From Jaenimonas drosophilae (taxonomy: Eukaryota; Euglenozoa; Kinetoplastea; Trypanosomatida; Trypanosomatidae), in assembly GCA_030849065.1 (NCBI GenBank), contig JASAON010001377.1:1-18410 (forward strand): a stretch of 18,410 nucleotides of DNA, written 5' to 3'. The notes beneath the pieces are model-generated. The model was not told where the DNA came from and searched no databases. It saw only the letters and a list, made by a program, of their open reading frames with translations. Of the stretch, positions 1 to 7,336 are shown piece after piece. Both the position numbers and the translations under genes were made by a program. Numbering within the stretch: position 1 is the stretch's first letter; each line of letters opens with the position of its first letter.

Positions 1-1
1 C

Positions 2-544
2 GAATGCGGCGCTGCGCTGGAGGCGTTGATGCGTGCGGAAACGATGGAGCGCTCCAAGTTGTCACGCACGGAGCAAGAAGGATATATTCCCATGTATGAG
101 GCCATGATGATGATGAGCATGAATGTTGGGAGTGTTTCTGGAGCTGCTGCACGAGGGCTGAGTGCGTCTCCAGCTGCCCGCGCATGGTCGAGCGATGATG
201 ATGCCGACTTCGAGGAGGTGCCGGTTTCTGGTGCGCCACAAGCCGTGGCATCCCCAGCGCCGGCAGCTCCCACCATGGGTGGTGAAGGAGCGGGAGCTGG
301 TCCTGGTGGGCGGAAGTTGTTCGGATCGCATGACCGCGCCAAAGGGAAGCGTTCGCCACCGGTGGAGAAGGCGGTGAGCCTCGGTGCTCCGCAACGTGGG
401 CGTGGTGGGATGATGGCCCGTAAATCTTCGCCTCCGGTGGAGCGCCGTGGAGCAAGCTGGGCAGGCAGCCAAGCGCGGCCCGTACCACCACCTGCCCAAG
501 TGGCAGAGAAGAAGGATGACGATTGGGACAATGATGATTGGTGA
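2..544 (+). CDS. C-terminal part of an unidentified protein with acidic Trp tail (5' partial)
   Basis: The frame is open from the left edge, so the true start lies outside the window; 180 residues and a TGA stop are visible. The first ~30 residues look helical. The rest is low complexity, rich in Ala, Gly, Pro and Ser, and probably disordered. A short motif of the form (R/S)SPPVE(K/R) occurs twice, 25 codons apart (from about 349 and 424). The protein ends in an acidic tail, DDDWDNDDW. Tails of this kind occur in vesicle-traffic adaptors and SCY1-like pseudokinases, where W/acidic motifs bind coat proteins, but no catalytic domain is visible here, so that link is only a guess. Codon use resembles the neighbouring genes, and the stop is followed by an intergenic region with a splice acceptor for the next gene. 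Confidence 0.75.
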   Translation, partial: ECGAALEALMRAETMERSKLSRTEQEGYIPMYEAMMMMSMNVGSVSGAAARGLSASPAARAWSSDDDADFEEVPVSGAPQAVASPAPAAPTMGGEGAGAGPGGRKLFGSHDRAKGKRSPPVEKAVSLGAPQRGRGGMMARKSSPPVERRGASWAGSQARPVPPPAQVAEKKDDDWDNDDW

Positions 545-874
545 ATGCCCCTGATGAGTCGGTGTTTGGAGATGAATGAAGGAGGGGGTGTTTCGTACTA
601 CTCCATCCATCGGTGCGTGGCGAATATGAGCTTCGGGTGGTGGACCAGGAGTCTTGCCGAAAGCAATTGTGATTGCGTGTGTGTGTGTTGGAGTTGTTGT
701 GGTGCTGCGCCATACGTGAAGTTATTTATATATATATTCATCTTCTTTTTCCCTTCAATGTACGTTCTTCTTCTATAACAGGGTGAGCGCGAGGTTGTTT
801 GCTCCGCTGACCTCGACATCTACGCATACACAAACTTCATTGTTTCAGCACACTAATCGTGCGATTAATCTAAC
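545..874 (+). other. Intergenic region between partial gene and CS-domain gene
   Basis: This 330-base stretch holds the 3' UTR of the first gene and the 5' leader of the next. It has GT-rich stretches, a short TA run near 724-737 and the splice-acceptor tract listed separately. No ORF of plausible composition and no RNA gene is seen. Confidence 0.6.
737..781 (+). promoter_or_regulatory. Probable trans-splice acceptor for the CS-domain gene
   Basis: A C/T-rich tract with runs of TTC and T ends in ...TATAACAG, giving an AG at 780-781 and a 93-base leader without any ATG before the start at 875. A second, closer candidate is the TTTCAG ending at 848, which would leave a 26-base leader. The sequence does not decide between them. 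Assignment rests on the kinetoplastid rule of pyrimidine tract followed by AG. Confidence 0.6.
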
Positions 875-1405
875 ATGAGTGATTCAGCACCGACACCGGC
901 GGAGGCCTCCAAGAAGAAGACCAACTCCTACTACTACTGGCATGGCCATGAAAAGGAACGGGCGATGCTTGGTGATGTGGCGCCGATGCCAACACCCGTA
1001 CTCGTGAAAACCGATGCCACAGCCTCTCCAGCGACGGTGTTGCTGCCAACGAGCATAACAAAGTACAGTTGGTGCGATGGGGAGAAGGCGGTCTCGCTCT
1101 ACGCAACGGTGGTGGAGGGAGATGAGGTGGTGGAGGAAGGTTCTCTCCAGGTCGTCTTCGGCAAGCAACATGTGCAGCTCACCTGCACAACGGTCAGCGC
1201 GAGTGGGGCGAGGCGATCCAAACAGCTTCTTCTCACTCTTGCCAAGAAGATTAATGCGGAGAGCTGCACGCACAAGGTGAAGGAGAGTACGAAGCAGGTG
1301 TACGTGCGGCTGGTGAAGGCAGCGGAGGGCTCGTGGTTCGAGCTGACGGGTAAGGCGGAGGTGGTGAGCGACGACGAGGACGAGACGAAGGAGAAGGAGG
1401 AGTAG
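875..1405 (+). CDS. CS-domain protein, CacyBP/p23-like (putative co-chaperone)
   Basis: 176 residues, with ATG start and TAG stop. Residues ~61-147 read as a CS (CHORD-SGT1/p23) beta-sandwich: ITKYSWCDGEKAVSLYATV opens the fold as in CacyBP/SIP and SGT1, followed by the LQVVFGKQHVQL strand pair and a late QVYVRLVKA strand, then SWFEL. Proteins with this fold bind Hsp90 or bring clients to ubiquitin ligases. No SGS or other partner domain is present, so the exact role is unknown. The N-terminus carries a distinctive aromatic patch, NSYYYWHGHEKERAML (residues ~17-32). The C-terminus ends in an acidic/lysine tail (SDDEDETKEKEE), as in p23. The start is supported because it is the first ATG after either candidate splice acceptor. 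The domain call is good; assignment to CacyBP rather than another CS family is moderate. Confidence 0.85.
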   Translation: MSDSAPTPAEASKKKTNSYYYWHGHEKERAMLGDVAPMPTPVLVKTDATASPATVLLPTSITKYSWCDGEKAVSLYATVVEGDEVVEEGSLQVVFGKQHVQLTCTTVSASGARRSKQLLLTLAKKINAESCTHKVKESTKQVYVRLVKAAEGSWFELTGKAEVVSDDEDETKEKEE

Positions 1406-1464
1406 TTCGCAGCACATGCTTGGCATCCATGTTTTGGTGTGCCCGCTCACGTTCTTCGCGTGCT

Positions 1465-1480
1465 TCATGCACGTGCATGA
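1465..1480. repeat. Perfect 16-base palindrome
   Basis: TCATGCACGTGCATGA equals its own reverse complement and lies 60 bases after the stop of the CS-domain gene, in its presumed 3' UTR. It contains the CACGTG core. In RNA it could only form a loopless stem or dimerise, so a structural role is uncertain. Confidence 0.8.
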
Positions 1481-2067
1481 CATCTATTGTTATGTATCCT
1501 TCTCTGTCGAGGTCCTGTCTTGTGCGTCGGTTGCGTTGGTTCATGCCAGATCTTTGTGCTTCATACCCTGGACCATCATCACTTCTCTTCTCCATCTATT
1601 CTTTTTGTTTTGTTTGTGTGTGTGTTCGATCAGTCTTGTTGTTGTGCTTTGCCATCAGTCATTGGCACCTTCACCTCACCCTGCTAGCTCATCCTACTTG
1701 TACTGCTGTACAGCACGCACCCATCTTCAGCAAGCTCGTTTTGTTTTTGTAGTTGTACCTTTCTAGGGTGCTTTCCTGATCAAGTAGCTTCCACCTTCAC
1801 TCAGAGCTCATCTTCATCACCTCCTCCCCCTTCTATCCATTGTTGGCATCAACGCACGCGTTCGTAGTATTGCACGTGCAACAGCATCAACCAACTTTTC
1901 TCGTGTAGCAGCTTTTTGTGGGGCTGAACGTAGCCTGACGGAGTTCTTGCCCACCTCCACTCCTCCCCAACACCTCGTCCTGCAGAGGTACCGACCGCAA
2001 CAACCAAGCCGGCACAACTCCTTTTGAGTTGCTTCCACGCACCACCAACAGCAACAACATCATCAGC

Positions 2068-2134
2068 ACCCTTCTTCATTCACATTCTGCTCGTATTCTT
2101 CCTACCCTGCCCACGGTTGTGATTGCCCACGAAG
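2068..2134 (+). promoter_or_regulatory. Probable trans-splice acceptor for the cyclin gene
   Basis: A pyrimidine-rich stretch (CTTCTTC, TCTGCTCG, TTCTTCCTACCCTGCCC) is followed by GATTGCCCACGAAG, with AG at 2133-2134. This leaves a 41-base leader without an ATG before 2176. Earlier tracts ending at 1752 (TTTTTGTAG) and 1766 (CTTTCTAG) look like stronger acceptors and would give a leader of about 410-420 bases. The choice is open. Confidence 0.4.
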
Positions 2135-2175
2135 CAAATAATCCCCACAACCGCAAGCAGCACACGTCACGTGAG

Positions 2176-3318
2176 ATGCCGTACGAACAGTCATCGCCGG
2201 TGAGGTTGCCACCCTTTGTGCTCGCCCTCGACGCCATCAACACGGCACACATAAATCCAGCCACACGCGTACCACCGACGGCGTCGAGGAATGTGGGAAC
2301 CTTGCATTTGCCGCCCGTTGGCCCTACCACCAAGGAGAATGAGGTGAGCTACTCACCCCTCTCCGTGCGTGACATCTCCATGAACGACGAGAGCATCAAC
2401 CACACAGACTTGGACTCCTCTTCGGTGTTGATGGCCTCGCACACCTTCAACGGTGGTACGCGACCGCCGAGCGCGATGATGATGGATGATTTGGTGAATG
2501 AGAGCGTTCGGCGTCAGCGGGAGATGAGCGATTCGTGCGGCGGCTCACGGGTCTTTGATATTGATTGTTCGTCCTGCGCGGCGGCCATGGCGGATCTGAA
2601 CAGCGAGAGCCCCGAAGTTGCTGCTCCTGTGAGTCCTCCACGCCCCATCAGCACCAACACACAGATCTGCCCCATGTCGCGGGATGATCTCATCATTCGT
2701 GGGTTGAAGATTGCCTTCCGCGATCTCACGGGGGGCTTCGAGGTGGATGAGCTCATTGATGAGCTCTGCGTGCGTGCGGCATGGGCGACGGAGGATGTTA
2801 TGATTCACTGCTTCTGCCTCATCAACCGCCTCACGCGACGGCACCCGGCGTGGTACGCCAAGACAGATTCGGCCGTTCTTGTGCCAACACACTACTACAC
2901 TCCTGAGGAGGATACAAGCCCGTCGAGCAGCATCGATAGCAACACCTCTTCCTCCTTCACCATCAACAACGCCCGCAGCAGCACACACGCACACAACCCG
3001 CAACCGCCCATCTTCTATCGTGAGTCGTACATACGCTGCTTCCTGGCCATCACGAGCATCTCAATGAAGTTCCACGGCGATACGGCGTACCGCCTCCGCT
3101 CACTCTGCGCTCTGACGAACAACATCCGCGATCGCCAACTCAATGAGGAAGCCAAGCGCAACAACAACAATGAAGCATCAGCGCAGATCCATGTTCTGGA
3201 TCCTAAGCGGCTGAGTGTGTGCGAGCGCCGCATGTGGCGGGAGCTCACTGCGACGGTTTGGGTTCATGGCCGAGAGTACGATCAATGCGCCGCTTTTGTG
3301 CTGCGATGTGCCACGTAG
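2176..3318 (+). CDS. Divergent PHO80-like cyclin
   Basis: 380 residues from ATG 2176 to TAG. The frame is open back to a TTG at 2029, but 2176 is the first in-frame ATG. Residues 1-165 are Ser/Thr/Pro/Asn-rich and probably disordered. The cyclin box spans ~166-370. Its helices can be followed: FEVDELIDEL, then EDVMIHCFCLINRL (helix 2 of the box), then YRESYIRCFLAITSISMKFHGD (helix 3, with the family's typical K...D ending), then LSVCERRMWRELTATVWV and EYDQCAAFVL. Cyclins activate a partner cyclin-dependent kinase; kinetoplastids carry several PHO80-like members with roles in G1 progression or nutrient control. The box is interrupted by a Ser/Asn-rich insertion at ~230-278 and an Asn-rich loop at ~326-338. 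Which kinase it binds cannot be read from the sequence. The family is judged from helix pattern, not from high identity. Confidence 0.7.
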   Translation: MPYEQSSPVRLPPFVLALDAINTAHINPATRVPPTASRNVGTLHLPPVGPTTKENEVSYSPLSVRDISMNDESINHTDLDSSSVLMASHTFNGGTRPPSAMMMDDLVNESVRRQREMSDSCGGSRVFDIDCSSCAAAMADLNSESPEVAAPVSPPRPISTNTQICPMSRDDLIIRGLKIAFRDLTGGFEVDELIDELCVRAAWATEDVMIHCFCLINRLTRRHPAWYAKTDSAVLVPTHYYTPEEDTSPSSSIDSNTSSSFTINNARSSTHAHNPQPPIFYRESYIRCFLAITSISMKFHGDTAYRLRSLCALTNNIRDRQLNEEAKRNNNNEASAQIHVLDPKRLSVCERRMWRELTATVWVHGREYDQCAAFVLRCAT

Positions 3319-3453
3319 GCGCACCGCCACTGTGCAGCCAAGATTGGCGCGCCTGCTTGGCTGATCTCGCAATTCATGTTGGCTGCTGTGTTGGCGGTGG
3401 ATAATGAATCTTCACGCTGGTGATGTCAATGTGTGCTCGCACATGATGAATAG

Positions 3454-3481
3454 GATGATGATGATGATGGTGATGATGATG
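3454..3481 (+). repeat. GAT/ATG trinucleotide repeat
   Basis: GAT repeats with one GGT interruption lie 136 bases after the cyclin stop, in its presumed 3' UTR. Confidence 0.85.
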
Positions 3482-3902
3482 CCGAAGATGATCTCGCGGT
3501 TGTTGTTTTTTCAATGGCTTTTTTCATTTGCGGAATGAATTTGGTGATGCACCGTGATCGTGTCTCCGCTACCTCCCTCCCCCTCCCGCCGACGAACGAA
3601 CGCACACTGGCGCTGAAGCACAGCTATGAGCTAGGTTGTTGCTGCTGTTCTTTTACTGTTGTACGATGAGAGTGTTTGTGTGTTTGTGTGCGTGCCGTGT
3701 GTTGTATGTGTGCGCGCGTGACACAGATTGCACACTCTTGTGTGGGTTGATTGAGCAGGAGCACACTCACGACGTCTCAGATCCATCGTTGGGGTTGTTT
3801 TTTTTCGTTCCGAACTTCCACGCTGCTACCCTTGTGGCGTCGTCCTGAATATATCCATAACATAACCCTACACCAATCAAAGTGAATGATGATGATTCAG
3901 AT

Positions 3903-3946
3903 GTTGTTTTCTGTTTTTAAATTATTTTTCGCTTGTCTCTGTGCAG
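3903..3946 (+). promoter_or_regulatory. Orphan splice-acceptor-like tract
   Basis: A T-rich run (TTGTTTTCTGTTTTTAAATT, then TTTTTCGCTTGTCTCTGTGCAG) ends in AG at 3945-3946. It resembles the acceptors in front of real genes, but the first ATG after it (3976) opens a frame of only 25 codons. It may be a decoy, an alternative 5' end for the formyltransferase mRNA, or mark a non-coding transcript. Confidence 0.35.
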
Positions 3947-4721
3947 GAACAAAAAAAACAGCTCGGGTGCCGTCCATGCGCGCATCTGCTCCACATCGCC
4001 ATGTTCCGATGACCAGAGAATCCCCTCCACTTTCTCTCTTACTCCCTCATTAGTTGGGCCGCAGACCTCATGGTGGCTTCTCGTCGATGTACTTCATGTT
4101 TTTTTTTTCGTTCTTCCGTCTTTTTTTTTGCTTCTGTTTGTTGCTGGATTTTCTTTGCTTTTATTGGATCATTTTGCTGCTTATGGCTGCTGAACTGACT
4201 TGCATCAACGAGTTATCATACCAGAATCATCCACCAACACACCACGCCGAAGTACCACCATATCAACACAACAACACACCCCCTTTTTTTTTTGGTTCCT
4301 GTCCCCCCCTGTCGTCGTTGAGTATGTCTGTTTTTGTTTTCTCTTGTGTTTTCATTTCATGCATGCATGGGATATGAGCACACGCGTCGCTAATTCGTGG
4401 ATGCTCCACGTATGATGAGGCTGCGTGTGTGCTGATCAAAGAACATTCTTCATTGCTGCACCTCCCCAGCAACACCACCAAGCGCGAAGGATTCCCTGGG
4501 TGGAAGAGCGTGAGAGCGAAGGACATTGAGCTACACACATGCCGCAACAGTTCATCGCGTTTTTTTTTCTTTTTTTTTTCATTCCCCAAGAGCGGCGATT
4601 GATGAATGGCATGTGGCTCCGAGGAATGGGAGCCTCGTCGTGAAAACACCGGGAGAAGAAGCTCGCACACGTTGCATGTTTTTGCTGTGAAGTGCGCCAA
4701 TGACACCAACCACCCTACTTC

Positions 4722-4780
4722 ACTCTTCTTCTTTTTCTTTTCTTCTCTTTATACTCATTCACGGGTTCCTCTTCTCACAG
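4722..4780 (+). promoter_or_regulatory. Strong trans-splice acceptor for the formyltransferase gene
   Basis: A nearly pure C/T tract (CTTCTTCTTTTTCTTTTC and CTCTTCTCACAG) ends in AG at 4779-4780, 31 bases before the ATG at 4812. It is the clearest acceptor in the window, and it fixes 4789 as the first ATG of the mature mRNA (see the upstream ORF). Confidence 0.8.
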
Positions 4781-4788
4781 ACAACTGG

Positions 4789-4821
4789 ATGCCAACCCAT
4801 CATATCCACGGATGCAGATGA
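4789..4821 (+). promoter_or_regulatory. Upstream ORF overlapping the formyltransferase start
   Basis: The first ATG after the acceptor (4789) opens a ten-codon frame, MPTHHIHGCR, ending in TGA at 4819-4821. It is in a different frame from the main gene and runs across the main ATG at 4812. Its stop overlaps the second in-frame ATG of the main gene (4818) as ATGA. If used, it would lower initiation at 4812 and favour re-initiation at 4818 or later Met codons. This is read from sequence only. Confidence 0.55.
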
Positions 4822-7082
4822 GTTTCTTCAGCGTTGTTACACATGTTGGCCGTAGAGGACCTCGCGGCGCAATGCACTCTCCCATGGCATCTCTTGTGGC
4901 ATCCATGCGCAGCCACACAACAATCCAACTTGGCTCATCTACGACAGACTTTGCTGCATCCCACCGCTCGCCACCATCGATACGCCTGCCGCGGCTTATT
5001 TTTTTCGGTGGAGATGTGGTCAGTGCCACAGCCCTCGAGGCTATTCACGAACGCATGTGCTGCATCGTACGTTGTGCTCTTCTCAACAAGAAGCAACAGG
5101 CATCATCATCATCATCATCATCCAGGGGCAATAATCATGAAAACAACAAAGCCATCACGAAGGATGAGCTGAGTGAGGCGGAGGTGGCAGAGATGGTGCG
5201 CCAACACATCACCATCGTGTGTCCTTCTATCCCGCCAAACACAACCCCACATTCCACGGCCCGCACCTTCAGCCGGCAGTATCCTGTGTTGCGCTTCTGC
5301 GTCGCGCACGGATTATCGGTCGTCCCGGTGGATCATCCCACCTCCCTCGCCAAGAGTGGGCTGCTCAAGGAGATGATGCGAGAAGAGGGAAGACGGAGTG
5401 GGGGAGAAGGAAAGGCACTTCTTCGTCGAGCAAACGCGTCCAGCAACAGCAACAGCAACATCAGCAACAACAACAACACCTCAGCCACATCTTGTGCTCC
5501 CTCTGCAAAGAAGGAGGACGCAGAAGAGAAGGAGATGAACCCATCGGAGCTCCTCAGCCGCACACTGTGGCGTAAACATGGCTTCGCACTAGATCGCTAT
5601 GATTTAGCTGTTGTGGTTTCTTTTCGGTACTTCATTCCGAAGCGTTTGCTTCTCGCACTTCCCCCAACCATCAATCTGCACCCATCCTTGCTGCCAAAGT
5701 ATCGTGGTGCCAGCCCCATCTTCTCCACCTTGTTGCAGAATGAATCTGTCGGTGGAGTAAGCATCATTGAGATGCGCCATGATCAGCGCGGGATGGATTC
5801 TGGCAACATTTTGTGGCAGTGTGAGGTGCCCATCCATCCTGACACGACGATACGCACCTACTTCCCCATCATCACACAGGTTGGGGCAGCAGGGCTGTGC
5901 GATGTAATCTTTGGCGAACATCCACGCAACGATGTACGCCCTCACATTAGCCTTGGCGCAACCTCCATGAAGTCTGGCTTGCAATGTGCCAAGTCAGTGA
6001 GCCACTCGGAGTGGCGCACACTCTGCCGCCCGCCATCGCACATCAACCCCGCCGCCGTGAGTGCCGCCAGCGACACACATCGGCGCCTCTTCTTTGAGCG
6101 GAAGCAACGGGATGATGGCGCATCAAAGCCCGCGCGGCAAACGAAGCTCAGCGGAGAGGCCGCCACCCCACCTCCTGGTCACGCACGCGATCCGTTTGTG
6201 GTGCGTTGCGCAGAGTTGTTTCCCTCGTCGGTACTCACACCACACTGCGACTGGCCCGACAGCTTCACGTACAGCTGGCGATTTGCACTCCCACAGACAT
6301 ACCCAACCTTTGCCTCCTTCCGTGAGGACCCGTTTCATGCTCCGCTGCTGCCAAAAGATGCGGCGGTGCTGCGCTTCAGCCGGCATACGTGCGTGGAGGC
6401 CTTTGGCGTGTGGCGCGCATTTGCCGGAGGCCAGTATTTTCAGCCCGCAGTGAATGCAACGGTGGATAAAGGCTGCAGCCCGGTACGTGAGCAGCTGTTG
6501 CAGCGCACAATTCATCGTCTCACGCGGAGTGCGCGACGCAGTCGCTCATCCAATGCCAACAACAACAACAACACATCATCATCATCACGTGATGAAGCAG
6601 ATTCTGTGCCGGCAGAGGTGATTCGGGTGGCGGAGGAGAGCCTTCGCTCGAGTTGTGCGTTCGTGGATGCCGTCTCGCCCGCACTTGTGAGCGAGGATGT
6701 GATGGCGGAGTTGGTGGCCGTGGAGGAAGGAGGGAGCTCCTTCTACACTGCATCTTGCTATACCACATGCACAACACCAACCGCGACCACCACCACCACC
6801 ACATCATCATCATCATCATCATCATCTTCAATCATTCACGCTGGCCCACCGCAACCGGCTCCAGGAAATGGTGGACGGCGGCTGATGCATATTCCTACAG
6901 GAACGGCATACTTCCCACGCTCAGACGTCAGCGTTGGCGCCATCAAGTGCGCCGAAGGGTGGTTTTTGTGGAGATCTGCACTCATGAAGGATGCCAAGGC
7001 TCAGCCGGCGTCGCTCATCCGGAAAGGATTGGCCATGAAAACGGGCGTTCTATACTGCGGCCTCTTTTCGGAGTACTCATGA
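4812..7082 (+). CDS. MTF: Mitochondrial methionyl-tRNA formyltransferase, kinetoplastid long form
   Basis: 756 residues. The enzyme transfers a formyl group from 10-formyl-tetrahydrofolate to methionyl-tRNA for initiation in the mitochondrion. The Rossmann start is LIFFGGDVVSATALEAI (~62-78). The core is DLAVVVSFRYFIPKRLL (~264-280) followed by INLHPSLLPKYRGASPI (~287-303), then GMDSGNI. The catalytic triad is seen as N288, H290 and D329. A C-terminal region ending in SLIRKGLAMKTGVLYCGLF matches the end of bacterial Fmt. The first 46 residues contain Arg and no acid, fitting a mitochondrial import signal. Usual Fmt is ~310-390 residues; the T. brucei enzyme is about twice that size and formylates imported elongator tRNA-Met, so the length fits. 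Low-complexity insertions (Ser 98-104, Asn/Ser 209-223, Asn/Ser near 580, Thr/Ser near 655-675) are encoded by trinucleotide repeats. Met3, Met21, Met25 and Met32 are alternative starts. Confidence 0.9.
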   Translation: MQMSFFSVVTHVGRRGPRGAMHSPMASLVASMRSHTTIQLGSSTTDFAASHRSPPSIRLPRLIFFGGDVVSATALEAIHERMCCIVRCALLNKKQQASSSSSSSRGNNHENNKAITKDELSEAEVAEMVRQHITIVCPSIPPNTTPHSTARTFSRQYPVLRFCVAHGLSVVPVDHPTSLAKSGLLKEMMREEGRRSGGEGKALLRRANASSNSNSNISNNNNTSATSCAPSAKKEDAEEKEMNPSELLSRTLWRKHGFALDRYDLAVVVSFRYFIPKRLLLALPPTINLHPSLLPKYRGASPIFSTLLQNESVGGVSIIEMRHDQRGMDSGNILWQCEVPIHPDTTIRTYFPIITQVGAAGLCDVIFGEHPRNDVRPHISLGATSMKSGLQCAKSVSHSEWRTLCRPPSHINPAAVSAASDTHRRLFFERKQRDDGASKPARQTKLSGEAATPPPGHARDPFVVRCAELFPSSVLTPHCDWPDSFTYSWRFALPQTYPTFASFREDPFHAPLLPKDAAVLRFSRHTCVEAFGVWRAFAGGQYFQPAVNATVDKGCSPVREQLLQRTIHRLTRSARRSRSSNANNNNNTSSSSRDEADSVPAEVIRVAEESLRSSCAFVDAVSPALVSEDVMAELVAVEEGGSSFYTASCYTTCTTPTATTTTTTSSSSSSSSSIIHAGPPQPAPGNGGRRLMHIPTGTAYFPRSDVSVGAIKCAEGWFLWRSALMKDAKAQPASLIRKGLAMKTGVLYCGLFSEYS
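5101..5121 (+). repeat. TCA repeat encoding poly-Ser
   Basis: TCA codons in tandem, followed by a TCC, encode eight serines in a loop inserted in the Rossmann part of the formyltransferase, between the first helix and the next conserved strand. Confidence 0.9.
6785..6830 (+). repeat. ACC/TCA repeats encoding Thr and Ser runs
   Basis: An ACC run passes into a TCA run, giving six Thr then ten Ser in the C-terminal half of the formyltransferase, between the divergent linker and the final domain. Confidence 0.9.
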
Positions 7083-7202
7083 TGCATCCCATCATGAATC
7101 CCTATCGTGCCAACACATCTCCTCTCCACATCCTTTTTGTGTGCGTGCGTGTGTGTGTGTGTCACGACGCACCCCACATCTTCCTCACCCATGATGATCG
7201 TT

Positions 7203-7234
7203 ACAAACAACAACAGCAACAGCAACAACAACAA
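7203..7234 (+). repeat. CAA/CAG-rich repeat between genes
   Basis: CAA repeats with CAG interruptions lie between the formyltransferase stop and the helicase acceptor, in non-coding DNA. Confidence 0.8.
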
Positions 7235-7271
7235 TCATTCACGTTGGATGCTCTTCATCTTCAATGTTCTA

Positions 7272-7306
7272 TGCATCTCACTCGCTCCTCATCTTCATTT
7301 CTGTAG
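7272..7306 (+). promoter_or_regulatory. Trans-splice acceptor for the helicase gene
   Basis: A C/T-rich tract (CTCACTCGCTCCTCATCTTC, then ATTTCTGTAG) ends in AG at 7305-7306, 30 bases before the ATG at 7337, with no ATG between. This supports 7337 as the start. Confidence 0.75.
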
Positions 7307-7336
7307 TTCCATCATTTGGTGGCTCAAACGTTACGA

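Larger units (their letters stand above)
1406..2175 (+). other. Intergenic region (770 bases) between CS-domain gene and cyclin gene
   Basis: This region is T/C-rich, with several pyrimidine tracts (about 1560-1625, 1735-1766, 1795-1840, 2068-2128) and several possible AG acceptors. It contains the perfect palindrome at 1465-1480. Open frames here are hydrophobic by-products of T-rich DNA and lack family resemblance. The frame of the downstream cyclin is open upstream to 2029, but only from a TTG codon with no ATG. Confidence 0.6.
3319..4811 (+). other. Unusually long intergenic region (1.49 kb) without a convincing gene
   Basis: This is the longest non-coding gap of the window, two to seven times the others. 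It holds a GAT/ATG repeat (3454-3481), a GT-rich stretch (3670-3720), several T-runs (about 3506-3512, 3797-3804, 4100-4132, 4283-4292, 4561-4580) and a good acceptor-like signal ending at 3946. The open frames inside either start with TTG and lack an ATG, or are Phe/Leu-rich translations of T-tracts. No tRNA-like box B sequence was noticed on either strand. It may be a long regulated 3' UTR of the cyclin mRNA, a degenerated gene or an undetected ncRNA gene. Confidence 0.5.

Noticed and set aside
62..610. 182-codon antisense frame opposite the first gene
   Set aside because: Low-complexity His/Arg/Ser-rich translation with no domain; the + frame has compositionally normal protein and matches the strand of all neighbours.
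2029..2175. N-terminal extension of the cyclin from 2029
   Set aside because: The extension begins at TTG and contains no ATG before 2176; its composition is that of a pyrimidine-rich leader and it overlaps the likely splice acceptor.
4358..4369. CATGCATGCATG palindrome
   Set aside because: It is a short CATG tetranucleotide repeat and therefore self-complementary; no context suggests a role.
4054..4377. Small hydrophobic membrane protein in the long gap
   Set aside because: The frame starts with TTG, and its Phe/Leu/Cys-rich sequence comes directly from T-tracts; there is no acceptor close to the first ATG and no conserved pattern.
4263..4709. 148-codon antisense frame in the long gap
   Set aside because: Its Lys runs are the complement of T-tracts, it is on the strand opposite to every gene, and it shows no family resemblance.
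3319..4811. tRNA or snRNA genes in the long gap
   Set aside because: No tRNA box A/box B pair or recognisable snRNA core was seen by eye on either strand. This is not a substitute for a covariance-model search.
6653..7306. 217-codon frame overlapping the 3' end of the formyltransferase
   Set aside because: Poly-His and poly-Ile runs are frame-shifted readings of the ACC/TCA repeats; the formyltransferase frame continues to its conserved C-terminal motif.
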